64,000 bases of DNA, from the NCBI RefSeq assembly GCF_014648815.1, contig NZ_BMRV01000001.1:558001-622000 (forward strand), read 5' to 3'. Numbering within the stretch: the stretch's first letter is position 1; every line of letters begins with the position of its first letter. This stretch comes from Streptomyces flaveolus. GTDB taxonomy: Bacteria > Actinomycetota > Actinomycetes > Streptomycetales > Streptomycetaceae. The notes beneath the pieces were generated by a model that was not told the origin of the DNA, did no database searches, and worked only from the letters and a program-made list of their open reading frames with translations. A program made the translations under genes and the position numbers. Below are positions 47,701 through 57,590 of this stretch, in pieces.

Positions 47701-49438
47701 GGGCCGGATGGTCCGCAAGGACGCCGGGGGCCGGGTCTCTTCCTATGTGTACGACCGGGCGGGGCGCCTGGTCCAGGCGTCGGGGCCGGACGGGGAGCTG
47801 GCCCGCCGTTACGACCGGCGCGGCCTGCTCAGGACGGAACTCGTCGACGGCAGGGCCCTGGACTTCACCTATGACGCCGCCGGCCGCCGGGTGCGCCGGG
47901 TCACGGCGACCGGCCTGGTCACCACCTACGCCTATGACGCCGCCGGGCGTCCGGAGCGGGTGCGGGCCGGGGGACAGGAGATCTCGTTCTCCCACGACGA
48001 GGCGGGGCGGGAACTGGAGCGCGTCTTCGGTGGTTTCCTCGCCCTGTCCTCGGCCTGGGACGAGGCCGGGCGGTTGGCCGCTCAGCACCTCACGGCCGGT
48101 GACCGTGTCCTGAACAGCCGCACCTACGCCTACCGCGCCGACGGTCATCTCGTCTCGATCGACGATCGGCTGTCGGGTGCCCGCAGCTTCGAACTCGACC
48201 CGATCGGCAGGGTCACGGCGGTTCACGCGCGGGGCTGGACCGAGCGGTACGCGTACGACTCCTGCGGCAACCAGACCGAAGCGTCCTGGCCTTCCTCCCA
48301 TCCCGGCCACGAGGCGACCGGTCCGCGTGCCTACTCGGGTACCACGATCGCCCGGGCCGGCAACGTCCGCTTCGAGTACGACGCCCTGGGCCGGGTCGTC
48401 CTGCGTCAGAAGACCCGACTGTCGCGCAAACCCGACACCTGGCGCTACGAGTGGGATGCCGAGGACCGCCTGACCGCGGTGACCACCCCGGACGGCACCC
48501 GGTGGCGCTACCGCTACGACCCGCTGGGCCGCCGCACGGCCAAGCAGCGGCTGGCGGCCGACGGCGAAACGGTGGCCGAGGAGGTCCGGTTCAGCTGGGA
48601 CGGCATGACCCTGTGCGAGCAGACCACGGTCGCCGAGGACATGCCGAACCCGGTCGTCCTCACCTGGGACCACCGCGGTCTCGTGCCCATCGCGCAGACG
48701 GAACGCATCCTGACGCCGGACGCCCGGCAGGAGGAGATCGACCGGCGCTTCTTCGCCGTCGCCACCGATCTGATCGGCTCCCCCACCGAACTGATCGACG
48801 AGTCGGGTGAGATCGTCTGGCGTACTCGCAGCACACTGTGGGGCACCACCGCCTGGGCGCGGTCCAGCACGGCCTACACCCCGCTGCGTTTCCCGGGCCA
48901 GTACTACGACCCCGAGACGGGGCTGCACTACAACCTCTTCCGCCACTACGACCCGGAGACCGGGCGGTACACGGCCCCCGACCCGCTGGGGATCGATCCG
49001 GCGCCGAACCCGGTGACCTACGTCGACAACCCGTACAGCGCCGGGGACCCGCTCGGGCTCTCGCCGTATCCCCGGCGGCTCAACTACGACGAGGCGTCGC
49101 AGAAGGCCAACCAGGCGCTCTCCGACAAGCTGGACGAGATGCACGAGACGATGTCCCGGAGCAAGATCAGGGAGTACGCCATGGGATCGGCGGGTGTCGA
49201 CGTGCGTACCGGCGAGGTCGCGGTGGGCCTGAAGAAGACCGGGGCCGGTGACTTCTGTGCGGAGGACCTGGTCCGCGACGAGCTCGTCCGTAGGGGTGCG
49301 AGGCCGGAAGATATCATCTACAGCGTGCCTCTGAGGCCTCTGAAACGGGTGCCGGAAGCGGTGTGTGTGCGGTGCGAAGGCCGCACTCTGCGCGAGCAGT
49401 TCGCACCGGGAACGACGTGGGAGAGTGACCTGCAGTGA
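44732..49438 (+). CDS. RHS polymorphic toxin with C-terminal deaminase-like tip
   Basis: A 1568-residue polymorphic toxin. Residues ~1-300 are helical (a WXG/LXG-like leader with long coils around 95-260). A membrane-prone Ala/Gly stretch (~320-385) precedes a DUF6531-type entry (DPVDLASGRMFLPQTDV, ~410). RHS/YD repeats fill ~560-1390 (over a dozen copies of YxYDxxGR-like units). The RHS core ends with RFPGQYYDPETGLHYN, RHYDPETGRY and GDPLGL (~1390-1442). The tip domain (~1447-1568) has C1509-A-E1511 and C1545-V-R-C1548, the C/H-A-E and C-x-x-C pattern of cytidine-deaminase-fold toxins such as the YwqJ group. It overlaps its immunity gene by 4 bp. Confidence 0.85.
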   Translation: MGIGGFISDITPDSVENAVEDGVEWVGNRVEDAGKWTADRLDDVGWESGADWVREQSRSVANRMGAEVDEMDLGQTEDKTKLVYGSASKIRSTAERLRAFQSSFDGVGDGLKGLDSSELKGEAAETLRTVVGSQPPKWFTGADACGEAAAALEAFATTVTWAQGQAQTAIDKWKEGVKASEEAADAHRKKVDDYNKAVDRYNAQAPDKRDPSTLPPCPAPTFDDPGKKLMKEAQDLLAEARKQRNTAAETARSAVRAARDKAPKKPSYADQLGDGLQEVRIIGDHVGGGIIKGTAGIVNFVRGVNPLDPYNLTHPAEYATSLNSLAAGLVVAANDPVGTGKQMVSDFMKDPAEGFGRLIPDLALTAATGGGGAAVKGVRIAEEAADAARLRRLVDDAPDGTHNRPDGERVTDGTDPVDLASGRMFLPQTDVVIPGILPLTFTRRTESGLTSGRFLGPSWSSTVDERLVVDPVGVLHVTADGLLVTYPHPVPGAPTRPESGTARTLLSRDADGDYTVTEPDSGLVRRFAAPVGTEPGGDGTCWLSRITERNGHAVDVDRSEDGLPLALVHSAGHEVRVTCADGRITGLSLVGEDGTGLPLMSYGYEEGNLTAVTKPSGATTTFVYDERRRVTAWIDSNGSRYDYAYDDRDRVVAEGGEAGHVQIALTYTEPDPETGHRTTTLTTADGAVTRHRVDGRCRVIATTDPLGNTTRYAYDARGILVSRTDPLGRTTAFTHDEGGRLVTVTHPDGSELRAVRGALGLPTELCGPDGARWLQEFDERGNRTAVTDPAGKVTRLAYDGAGRLVSVTDPLGATTTVRCDAAGRPVEVTDPAGGVTRIDRDAFGREVRVTDPVGGVTRLSWTPDGLLAGRTGPDGSSESWTYDGEGNCLTRTDPAGGVSRFEYTHFDLLAARTGPDGARYEFEHDAGLRLTRVSAPQALTWSYEYDAAGRLVSETDFDGRTVTYRLDAAGQLVTRCDHVGGTIGYEYDELGRMVRKDAGGRVSSYVYDRAGRLVQASGPDGELARRYDRRGLLRTELVDGRALDFTYDAAGRRVRRVTATGLVTTYAYDAAGRPERVRAGGQEISFSHDEAGRELERVFGGFLALSSAWDEAGRLAAQHLTAGDRVLNSRTYAYRADGHLVSIDDRLSGARSFELDPIGRVTAVHARGWTERYAYDSCGNQTEASWPSSHPGHEATGPRAYSGTTIARAGNVRFEYDALGRVVLRQKTRLSRKPDTWRYEWDAEDRLTAVTTPDGTRWRYRYDPLGRRTAKQRLAADGETVAEEVRFSWDGMTLCEQTTVAEDMPNPVVLTWDHRGLVPIAQTERILTPDARQEEIDRRFFAVATDLIGSPTELIDESGEIVWRTRSTLWGTTAWARSSTAYTPLRFPGQYYDPETGLHYNLFRHYDPETGRYTAPDPLGIDPAPNPVTYVDNPYSAGDPLGLSPYPRRLNYDEASQKANQALSDKLDEMHETMSRSKIREYAMGSAGVDVRTGEVAVGLKKTGAGDFCAEDLVRDELVRRGARPEDIIYSVPLRPLKRVPEAVCVRCEGRTLREQFAPGTTWESDLQ

Positions 49439-49992
49439 TCTTTTCGCAGACCTGGGACTGGGATTCCCTAAAGACGCTGAGCGTTCCGGCGGCCGAGCTT
49501 CCGGCGCAGCTCGAGCGCCTCGTCGGACAGGATGCCGACGAGCGGTCCCGTGCCGGCCGGCTTCTGTACTGCGAGGTCGCCAACCAGGGGCATCTGTACA
49601 GTGCCGCCGCGCCCTGCGTCGATGCGCTGACGTCCCTGGCCCGGTCGGATACGCCGCTGACGCCGCAGGCGGTGAGCCTTCTCGAGTCGATCCTGAACGC
49701 CCGGAACTCCGGTGTGCGCGCCGGGCTGGAGGACGGGTCCGTCGATGTCACGGAGTACTGCAGGAACGAGATCCTGGCGGCGTTGCCCCAGGTGCTCAGC
49801 CACGCGGACGGGTCGGATGCCGAGTACTTCCGCGAGGTCTGCTATCTGATCCCCCAGCTCGCCGACTCCTCCGGTGAGGTGGTCGACTTCCTGCGCACCT
49901 CCGCCTCGACGCTCGAGGGAGAGCTGCGCAAAGCGGCCGTCGAGGCGCTGGAGGAGGCTGAAGAGGTGGTCGAGGAAGGGCACATGCCGTAG
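49435..49992 (+). CDS. Probable immunity protein for the RHS deaminase-like toxin
   Basis: A 185-residue acidic, all-helical protein with HEAT-like periodicity (ALTSLARSDTPLTPQAVSLL; VVDFLRTSASTLEGELRKAAVEA). It begins in GTGA overlap with the toxin gene, the classical position of a cognate immunity gene. The N-terminal WDWDSL and LPAQLERLVG motifs are seen in other small Streptomyces immunity-like proteins. No enzyme motif. Immunity function is from position, not homology I can prove. Confidence 0.7.
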   Translation: MIFSQTWDWDSLKTLSVPAAELPAQLERLVGQDADERSRAGRLLYCEVANQGHLYSAAAPCVDALTSLARSDTPLTPQAVSLLESILNARNSGVRAGLEDGSVDVTEYCRNEILAALPQVLSHADGSDAEYFREVCYLIPQLADSSGEVVDFLRTSASTLEGELRKAAVEALEEAEEVVEEGHMP

Positions 49993-50107
49993 TGACGCGG
50001 GGTGAGGGGTCAGGTGAGGGCGTCCTGGTCTCGGGGACGAGATCCGGGGGAGGCCGGACCGACGAGGGAACTGTCCTTCGACGGCGCCTGCTCCGCGACG
50101 GTGACGC

Positions 50108-50524
50108 ATGACGCGCTGTCCGTCACCCCCGTTTCGCGGGCGATTCCGTGGATTCTCCGTGGCCGTGGATCTCGGCAGGGCTCTGGACGGGGCCGGTGCC
50201 GAGAGCCGGGAGGTCCGGGACGCCGTCCGGCATTTCGTCGAGACGGTCACGTTCGCGAGTGCGGACGAGATCCGGGCGATGCTGCGGGACGTGCTCGCCG
50301 AGGACTGGACGGCGCTGCCGCCGTGGGCCCGCAACCTGGCCTACCGGCTGGCCTGCCTCCAGCGTCCGGACGACCCGGAGCTGCTGCGCGAGGCCGCCGC
50401 CGACCTGCTGTGCTTCGGCCCCGACTGGGACGGGGAGGCGGAGGACCTCGAGCGACGCGCGGCGGAGCTGGAGCAGCAGTCCTCCGGCAGGCCCGGCTCC
50501 GATGGGGCGGCCATGACGATGTAG
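50108..50524 (+). CDS. Small helical protein, orphan immunity-like
   Basis: A 138-residue frame. GTG at 50159 or 50165 would give ~120 residues and seems likelier, because the first 17 codons are Pro/Arg-rich and unlike the rest. The C-terminal part is helical and acidic (LAYRLACLQRPDDPELL). A fragment similar to its start is repeated after the barstar gene. It lies in the immunity tract downstream of the toxin. Role inferred only from place. Confidence 0.55.
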   Translation: MTRCPSPPFRGRFRGFSVAVDLGRALDGAGAESREVRDAVRHFVETVTFASADEIRAMLRDVLAEDWTALPPWARNLAYRLACLQRPDDPELLREAAADLLCFGPDWDGEAEDLERRAAELEQQSSGRPGSDGAAMTM

Positions 50525-50636
50525 GTGAAGCTCGCCGGTGGTCCGCGCGCGACCGTGACGGGCGATCGGCCATCAGACCGAGGCGTCTTGGCCGGTGTCC
50601 CGCTCGGGCCACGAGGCCACGAACGGGGGTTTCACA

Positions 50637-50957
50637 GTGCAGTCTCACGACTTCACCGGCATGGCGCGGATGATTCTGGACGTCGACGCGACGGTGCGAG
50701 AGCGCGCGGCCGACGAAGTGACGGACCGCGTGGGTGTGTACACGTCCGCTCAGGCTTCCGCTCTGGCGACTCTACTGGCGGCGACCGCGGCCTCGGAGGG
50801 GGAGGACTCCGCCCTGGAAGCCGAGTTGCACGCGATCATCGAGCTCACGTCCACCGGCCATGTCCAGGTCGATCACCTCTCGCCGCTGCGTGAGATCGCC
50901 GTCGACGACCTTCCTCCTCAGCTCCGCGACTATGTCACCGATCTTCTGGAAGGGTGA
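50637..50957 (+). CDS. Small HEAT-like immunity-type protein
   Basis: A 106-residue acidic helical protein resembling the C-terminal two thirds of the toxin's immunity protein in composition (VRERAADEVTDRVG; LPPQLRDYVTDLLEG). GTG at 50637 has GGGGG 7 bp before. Stop overlaps the barstar-like gene by 4 bp. Likely an orphan immunity gene acquired from another toxin locus. Confidence 0.6.
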   Translation: MQSHDFTGMARMILDVDATVRERAADEVTDRVGVYTSAQASALATLLAATAASEGEDSALEAELHAIIELTSTGHVQVDHLSPLREIAVDDLPPQLRDYVTDLLEG

Positions 50958-51430
50958 ATCGGCCGATGAGCGACGCCACCTGGTGGGAACGGCACGAGGC
51001 GGTGGTCCGCGTCGTCCCGGCCGACTCCACGCTCTCCGTTGTGCGCGCCCTGCCTCCCACCGGGCTGCTCCACTCGGCCCGGATGCGAGGAAAGGAAATG
51101 CGCGACGCCGACGGGGTGTTCACTCAGTTCTACGAGGCGCTGCGCCTCCCGGACTACTTCGGATGGAACTGGAACGCGTTGCGGGACTGCCTGACCGATC
51201 TGCGTTGGATCAGTGCCGAGCACTTCCTCGTCACCATCGATGACGCCGACGCCGTGCTGTCCGAGAGCGCCGAAGAGCGTGAGTTCCTCTTCCGCGCCCT
51301 GAACGACGCCGTGAAGTTCTGGGCGAGCAGGCCCGAGCCTCCCGGCCAGGAGAAAATCACCTTCCAGGCCGTCCTGCTGTGCCCGCCCGACGTTCAGGAG
51401 AAGGTGCTCCACGAAGTCGGGGCCTGTTGA
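50954..51430 (+). CDS. Barstar family (ribonuclease inhibitor) protein
   Basis: A 158-residue protein whose middle section FYEALRLPDYFGWNWNALRD (residues ~57-76) is the barstar signature (PxYFGxNWDALxDCLxDL). It then has the strand ISAEHFLVTIDDAD. Barstar proteins block barnase-type RNases by covering the active site. No RNase gene lies nearby, so it is an orphan immunity protein. GTG at 50954 and ATG at 50966 are both possible starts. It ends the immunity tract just before a strong terminator. Confidence 0.88.
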   Translation: MNRPMSDATWWERHEAVVRVVPADSTLSVVRALPPTGLLHSARMRGKEMRDADGVFTQFYEALRLPDYFGWNWNALRDCLTDLRWISAEHFLVTIDDADAVLSESAEEREFLFRALNDAVKFWASRPEPPGQEKITFQAVLLCPPDVQEKVLHEVGAC

Positions 51431-51452
51431 GGCTTCCGCCGCCAAGAGTCCT

Positions 51453-51483
51453 CAGGGCCCTGGACGGGGCCGGTGCCGGGAGC
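51453..51483 (+). repeat. 31-bp duplicate of the start of the 50159 gene
   Basis: Bases 51453-51483 match 50176-50206 at 29 of 31 positions (reads ALDGAGAGS where the other copy reads ALDGAGAES). It lies after the barstar stop and outside any gene, so it looks like the scar of a lost or recombined immunity cassette. Confidence 0.7.
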
Positions 51484-51496
51484 GACGGCACCGACG

Positions 51497-51535
51497 CGCG
51501 AGGGCCGCCACCGGAGTGCGGTGGCGGCCCTCGCG
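51497..51535. terminator. Bidirectional terminator between the immunity tract and livF
   Basis: A perfect 17-bp stem (51497-51513 with 51519-51535, loop GAGTG), the longest in the window. It separates the plus-strand toxin locus from the minus-strand liv operon. Confidence 0.88.
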
Positions 51536-51552
51536 TGCCGGGTGCCGTCGGC

Positions 51553-52269
51553 TCAGTCCTCGCCGAGGTACGCCTTGCGGACCGACTCGTCGTGGAGGAG
51601 GTCCTGGCCGGTGCCGGACAGGACGATGTTGCCGACCTCCATGACGTGGCCGTGGTCGGCCAGGGACAGGGCGGCCTGGGCGTTCTGCTCGACGAGCAGG
51701 ATGGTGGTGCCCTGCGACTTCAGCTCGGCGATCGTCGCCATGATCTTCTGCATCATGATCGGGGAGAGGCCCATGGAAGGCTCGTCCAGCATGAGCAGCT
51801 TGGGCTGGGACATCAGGGCGCGCCCCATCGCCAGCATCTGCTGCTCACCGCCGGACAGGGTGCCCGCGGCCTGCTTGCGCCGCTCGCCGAGGATCGGGAA
51901 CAGGTCGTAGGCGCGCTGGATGTCCTTCTCGATGCCCGGCTTGTCGCTGCGCAGGAAGGCACCGAGGCGCAGGTTGTCCTCGATCGTCATGCGCGGGAAG
52001 ATGTGCCGCCCCTCGGGGGAGTGGGCGAGCCCCAGCGAGACGATCTGGTGCGCGGGGACCTTCTTGAGGGATTTGCCGCCGAACCGTATCTGGCCGCCGA
52101 CGGGCTTGAGGAGCCCCGACAGGGTGCGCAGGGTGGTGGTCTTGCCGGCGCCGTTGGTGCCGATGAGGGTGACCACCTCACCGGCGTCGACCTTGAACGA
52201 GATGCCCTTGACGGCCTCGATCTTGCCGTAGGCGACGCGGAGGTCCTCGACCTCGAGCAGTGCGGTCAT
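51553..52269 (-). CDS. livF: Branched-chain amino-acid ABC transporter ATPase LivF
   Basis: A 238-residue ATPase with Walker A GTNGAGKTT (~38-46), signature LSGGEQQMLAMGRAL, Walker B KLLMLDEPSMGLSP and the switch His region. LivF is the shorter of the paired ATPases. It overlaps livG by 4 bp and is the last gene of the operon, before the 17-bp terminator. Confidence 0.95.
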   Translation of the reverse strand: MTALLEVEDLRVAYGKIEAVKGISFKVDAGEVVTLIGTNGAGKTTTLRTLSGLLKPVGGQIRFGGKSLKKVPAHQIVSLGLAHSPEGRHIFPRMTIEDNLRLGAFLRSDKPGIEKDIQRAYDLFPILGERRKQAAGTLSGGEQQMLAMGRALMSQPKLLMLDEPSMGLSPIMMQKIMATIAELKSQGTTILLVEQNAQAALSLADHGHVMEVGNIVLSGTGQDLLHDESVRKAYLGED

Positions 52270-53180
52270 CGGTCGTTCTCCTTGCCGGCCGCGGTGTCCG
52301 TGGTGGTGTCGGCCTGAGCGGCCTCGGCGGCCTCCACCTCGGCGGCCTCCGCCGCGCCGGGGTCGTTCTCCAGGGGCTCGCCGAGGTAGGCGGCGACCAC
52401 CCGCTCGTCACCCTGCACGGTCGCGCTGTCGCCCTCGATGAGCTTCTCGCCCTGGACGAGGACGGCGACGCGGTCGCAGAGGTTGAAGATGAAGCGCATG
52501 TCGTGCTCGATGACGAGGACGGCGATGCCCCTGTCGCGGATGGCGAAGACGAGTTCCTCGGTGGCCCGCGTCTCCTGCGGATTCATGCCGGCTGTCGGCT
52601 CGTCCAGGAGCAGCAGGCCCGGCTCGCTGGCGAGCGCCCGGGCGATCTCCAGCTTGCGCTGTTCGCCGTAGGGCAGGTTGCGCGCGAGGTGGTCGGCCTT
52701 GGCGGCCAGGCCCACGAACGCGAGGAGTTCCATGGCGCGTTCGCGGGAGGTGGCCTCGGCCTTGTGGAAGCCGGGGCCGCGCAGGACGGCCGACCAGAAG
52801 CCCTCCTTGGTGCGGGTGTGGCGGCCGACGAGGACATTCTCCAGAACCGTCATGTTGCCGAACAGACGGATGTTCTGGAACGTACGGGCGATGCCGGCGG
52901 CCGTCACCTTGAAGGACTTGGCCGGCAGGACCTGGCCCTTGTAGCGGACCTCGCCCTCGGTGGGGATGTACAGACCGGTCAGGCAGTTGAAAAAGGTGGT
53001 CTTGCCGGCACCGTTGGGGCCGATGAGACCGACGATCTCACCGCTGTTGACGGTGAGGTCCACGCCGTTCACGGCGGTCAGACCGCCGAAGCGCATGGTG
53101 ACGCCGCGTGCGTCGAGGACGGGGGTGCCGGGGGCGGGGGCGCCCGCGGTGGTGTCCTTGGTGGTGGTGTCGGTGGTCAT
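52266..53180 (-). CDS. livG: Branched-chain amino-acid ABC transporter ATPase LivG
   Basis: A 304-residue ATPase: Walker A GPNGAGKTT, then the family's extra segment between Walker A and the signature, PYGEQRKLEIARAL as signature, and Walker B LLLLDEPTAGMNP. An Ala/Glu-rich C-terminal tail (EAAEVEAAEAAQAD) and Thr/Asp-rich N-terminus (TTDTTTKDTT) extend it beyond E. coli LivG. Five bp lie between livM and this start. Confidence 0.95.
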   Translation of the reverse strand: MTTDTTTKDTTAGAPAPGTPVLDARGVTMRFGGLTAVNGVDLTVNSGEIVGLIGPNGAGKTTFFNCLTGLYIPTEGEVRYKGQVLPAKSFKVTAAGIARTFQNIRLFGNMTVLENVLVGRHTRTKEGFWSAVLRGPGFHKAEATSRERAMELLAFVGLAAKADHLARNLPYGEQRKLEIARALASEPGLLLLDEPTAGMNPQETRATEELVFAIRDRGIAVLVIEHDMRFIFNLCDRVAVLVQGEKLIEGDSATVQGDERVVAAYLGEPLENDPGAAEAAEVEAAEAAQADTTTDTAAGKENDR

Positions 53181-53185
53181 GGTGG

Positions 53186-55012
<1,827 letters not shown>

Positions 55013-55017
55013 CGGTG

Positions 55018-55950
55018 TCACGCCCTGTCCGCAACGCGTTCGCCGAGCAGGCCCTGGGGCCTGAACAGCAGCACGAGGATGAGGAGGATGAAGGCCCAGA
55101 CGTCGGCCCAGGACTGACTGCCGAACTTGTCCAGGCCGGGGATGTCGGCGATGTAGGCGGTGGCCAGGGTCTCGGCGACGCCGAGGACGATGCCGCCGAT
55201 CATCGCGCCGTAGATGTTGCCGATGCCGCCGAGGACGGCCGCGGTGAAGGCCTTGAGACCGAGGATGAAGCCCATACGGAAGTCGATCTGGCCGTACTTG
55301 AATCCGTAGGCGACGGCACCGACGGCGGCGAACGCGGCGCCCAGGGCGAACGCGATCACGATGATGCGGTCGGTGTTGACGCCCATGAGCTTGGCGGTGT
55401 CCGGGTCCTGAGCGGTGGCCTGCATGCCGCGCCCGGTGCGGGTCTTCATGACGAAGTAGGCCAGCACGCCCATGCTGATCGGGGCGGCGACGAACAGGAA
55501 GATGTCTCCGGTCTGGAGGGTGACGTCACCGAGGTGGAAGGGGCCGCCCTCGATCTGCGGGAAGGTGCGAGCCGACTTGGCCTCGGGGTACCAGGCCCAC
55601 ACCGCCTGCTGGAGGGCGAGGGAGAGGCCGATGGCGGTGATGAGGGGCGCGAGGCGGGGGGCGCCGCGCAGGGGGCGGTAGGCGAAGCGTTCCGCCCCGA
55701 CAGCGACGGTCACCGCGACGATCATCGCGCCGATGAGCATCAGGGGCAGGGCGATCAGCATGGAGGTGCCGTCGGGCAGGATGTAGACGTAGACCGTCAG
55801 CGCGCCGAAGGCGCCGGTCATGAAGATCTCGCCGTGGGCGAAGTTGATGAGCTGGACGATGCCGTAGACCATTGTGTAGCCGATGGCGACCAGCCCGTAC
55901 ATGGATCCCAGTAGCAGGCCGTTGACCAGCTGCTGCGGCAGTTCGTTCAC
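55018..55950 (-). CDS. livH: Branched-chain amino-acid ABC permease LivH
   Basis: A 310-residue permease with about eight membrane helices. Marks are QQLVNGLLLGSMYGLVAIGYT at the start, the GAERFAYRPLRGAPRLAPL stretch and GGIGNIYGAMIGGIVLGVAE. It precedes livM and follows the binding-protein gene, separated from it by a 12-bp hairpin. Confidence 0.95.
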   Translation of the reverse strand: MNELPQQLVNGLLLGSMYGLVAIGYTMVYGIVQLINFAHGEIFMTGAFGALTVYVYILPDGTSMLIALPLMLIGAMIVAVTVAVGAERFAYRPLRGAPRLAPLITAIGLSLALQQAVWAWYPEAKSARTFPQIEGGPFHLGDVTLQTGDIFLFVAAPISMGVLAYFVMKTRTGRGMQATAQDPDTAKLMGVNTDRIIVIAFALGAAFAAVGAVAYGFKYGQIDFRMGFILGLKAFTAAVLGGIGNIYGAMIGGIVLGVAETLATAYIADIPGLDKFGSQSWADVWAFILLILVLLFRPQGLLGERVADRA

Positions 55951-56004
55951 CGCATGTCCTCCGAGACGTTCGGATGTTCGACGGATGTTGGCCGGATGCG
56001 AGAG

Positions 56005-56038
56005 CGCGCGGGGCGCTTGTGGAACAGCGCCCCGCGCG
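56005..56038. terminator. Hairpin between the liv binding-protein gene and livH
   Basis: Arms 56005-56016 and 56027-56038 are complementary over 12 bp with a 10-nt loop. Lying inside the operon, it could partly stop transcription or stabilise the upstream mRNA, giving more binding protein than permease. Confidence 0.6.
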
Positions 56039-56064
56039 GCTCTGAAGGAAGGTGCGGGTGTGGG

Positions 56065-57303
56065 TCAGCCGGTGTAGGTGCCGGACTTGACCGCCTTGAA
56101 GGCACCGTTCTCCACGGCGTAGACGGTGAGCTGCTTGTTGGTGGCGTCACCGAACTCGTCGAAGGAGACCTTGCCGGTCACTCCGTCGAAGGAGACGTTC
56201 TGCATGGCCTCGGTGACCTTGGCGCGGGCGTCGTCGGGGAGCTTGCCGCCGTTGTCGTCGACGACCTTCTTGACGGCCTCGATGATCGCCCAGGCGGAGT
56301 CGTAGGAGTAACCGCCGTAGGCCGCGTAGTCCTCCTTGTAGCCCGCCGCCTTGTAGTCGGCGACGAACTGCTTGGCGGAGTCGAGCTCCTCGACCGGCGC
56401 GCCGACGGAGGTGGAGAGGTCACCGTTGCTGGCCGCGCCGGCGAGCTTGATGAAGGTGTCGTCCTTGATGCCATCGCCGCCGACCAGCGGAATCTTGGAT
56501 CCCGCTTCCTTGATCTGCTTGCTCAACGGACCGGCCTGCGGGTATTCACCGCCGTAGTAGACGACGTCGGCGCCGGAGTTCTTGACCTTGGTGGCGACCG
56601 AGGAGAAGTCCTTGGTGTCGGGGTTGATGTGCTCGGTCCCGACGACCTTCCCGCCGAGCTTCTTGAACTCCTCGGTGAAGGTGGCGGCCAGACCGGCGCC
56701 GTAGGTCTTCTTGTCGTCGATGACGAAGACCTTCTTCTTCTTGTAGTCGTTGAACACGTACTGTGCGGCGAACGGACCCTGGATGGCGTCGGTGGTCGCG
56801 GTACGGAAGTACGAGTCGTACTGGCGGACCTTTTTGGTGCGCCAGTCCGGGCCCTGGGTGAGGCCGGGGCCGGTGTTCGCCGGCGAGACCTCGACCAGCT
56901 TGGCGGTGTCGAAGACCTTCTGCATCGACTCGCCGACCGAGGAGTTCAGGGGGCCGACGACGCCGAGGACGTCCTTGTCGGCGACGAACTTGGTGGCGTT
57001 CTGCTGGCCGACGGAGGGCTGGCCCTGGTCGTCGAGGGCCTCGACCTTGAAGGTGATGCCGTCGACGTGCTTCTTCTTGTTGGCGGTCTGCGCCGCGAGG
57101 TCCGCCGAGTTCTTGATGCCGAGCCCCAGCGCGGACAGGTCGCCGGTCAGCGGGGCGTCGACGCCGATGACGACGGTGGTGCCACCGCCGCCGCCGTTGC
57201 CGGAGTCCGAGCCGCCGTCGTCGTCGCGCGAGCCGCAGGCGGTGAGGGTGAGCGCTCCCGCCGCCAGAGCGGCGGTGATGGCGATGAGCGAACGTTGACG
57301 CAC
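56065..57303 (-). CDS. Branched-chain amino-acid ABC substrate-binding lipoprotein
   Basis: A 412-residue type I periplasmic-binding-fold protein, exported as a lipoprotein: basic start RQRS, hydrophobic run, lipobox LTAC with Cys at ~23, then a Gly/Ser/Asp linker. Binding-protein features are VVIGVDAPLTGDLSALG, VVGPLNSSVGESM, YYGGEYPQAGPLSKQI and a C-terminal F-D-x-x-G-D strand. It delivers Leu/Ile/Val to LivHMGF. GTG at 57303 has AAAGGA upstream. The 287-bp upstream gap probably holds the operon promoter; I could not fix it. Confidence 0.93.
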   Translation of the reverse strand: MRQRSLIAITAALAAGALTLTACGSRDDDGGSDSGNGGGGGTTVVIGVDAPLTGDLSALGLGIKNSADLAAQTANKKKHVDGITFKVEALDDQGQPSVGQQNATKFVADKDVLGVVGPLNSSVGESMQKVFDTAKLVEVSPANTGPGLTQGPDWRTKKVRQYDSYFRTATTDAIQGPFAAQYVFNDYKKKKVFVIDDKKTYGAGLAATFTEEFKKLGGKVVGTEHINPDTKDFSSVATKVKNSGADVVYYGGEYPQAGPLSKQIKEAGSKIPLVGGDGIKDDTFIKLAGAASNGDLSTSVGAPVEELDSAKQFVADYKAAGYKEDYAAYGGYSYDSAWAIIEAVKKVVDDNGGKLPDDARAKVTEAMQNVSFDGVTGKVSFDEFGDATNKQLTVYAVENGAFKAVKSGTYTG

Positions 57304-57590
57304 GATCAGTCCTTTCCCTGGCACAGCCGCCTCCCCGTGGAAACGGCCGAGTCGAGCGCTGGACCGAGATGACAATCGGACGGCGCGGTGACTGGCCGTG
57401 ACTCTAGGCGTGTGTGGGGAACGTGGAGGAGGGTCTGACTCAGGCTGTGACTCTCTTGTTATGACACGGGGTAATGCAGAGCGGTACTGGCGGGGAAGAA
57501 GGGCGGAATTCAGGCCGATTTGCTCTGTCCACATGCTGAGAACCCGCAGGACCGACGGGGCGCGTTCAGGTGTGTAAGGCGTTTTGGTGA

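Noticed and set aside
44474..49144. 1556-codon minus-strand frame opposite the RHS gene
   Set aside because: Antisense artefact of GC bias; repeats in it mirror the RHS repeats and no family motif appears.
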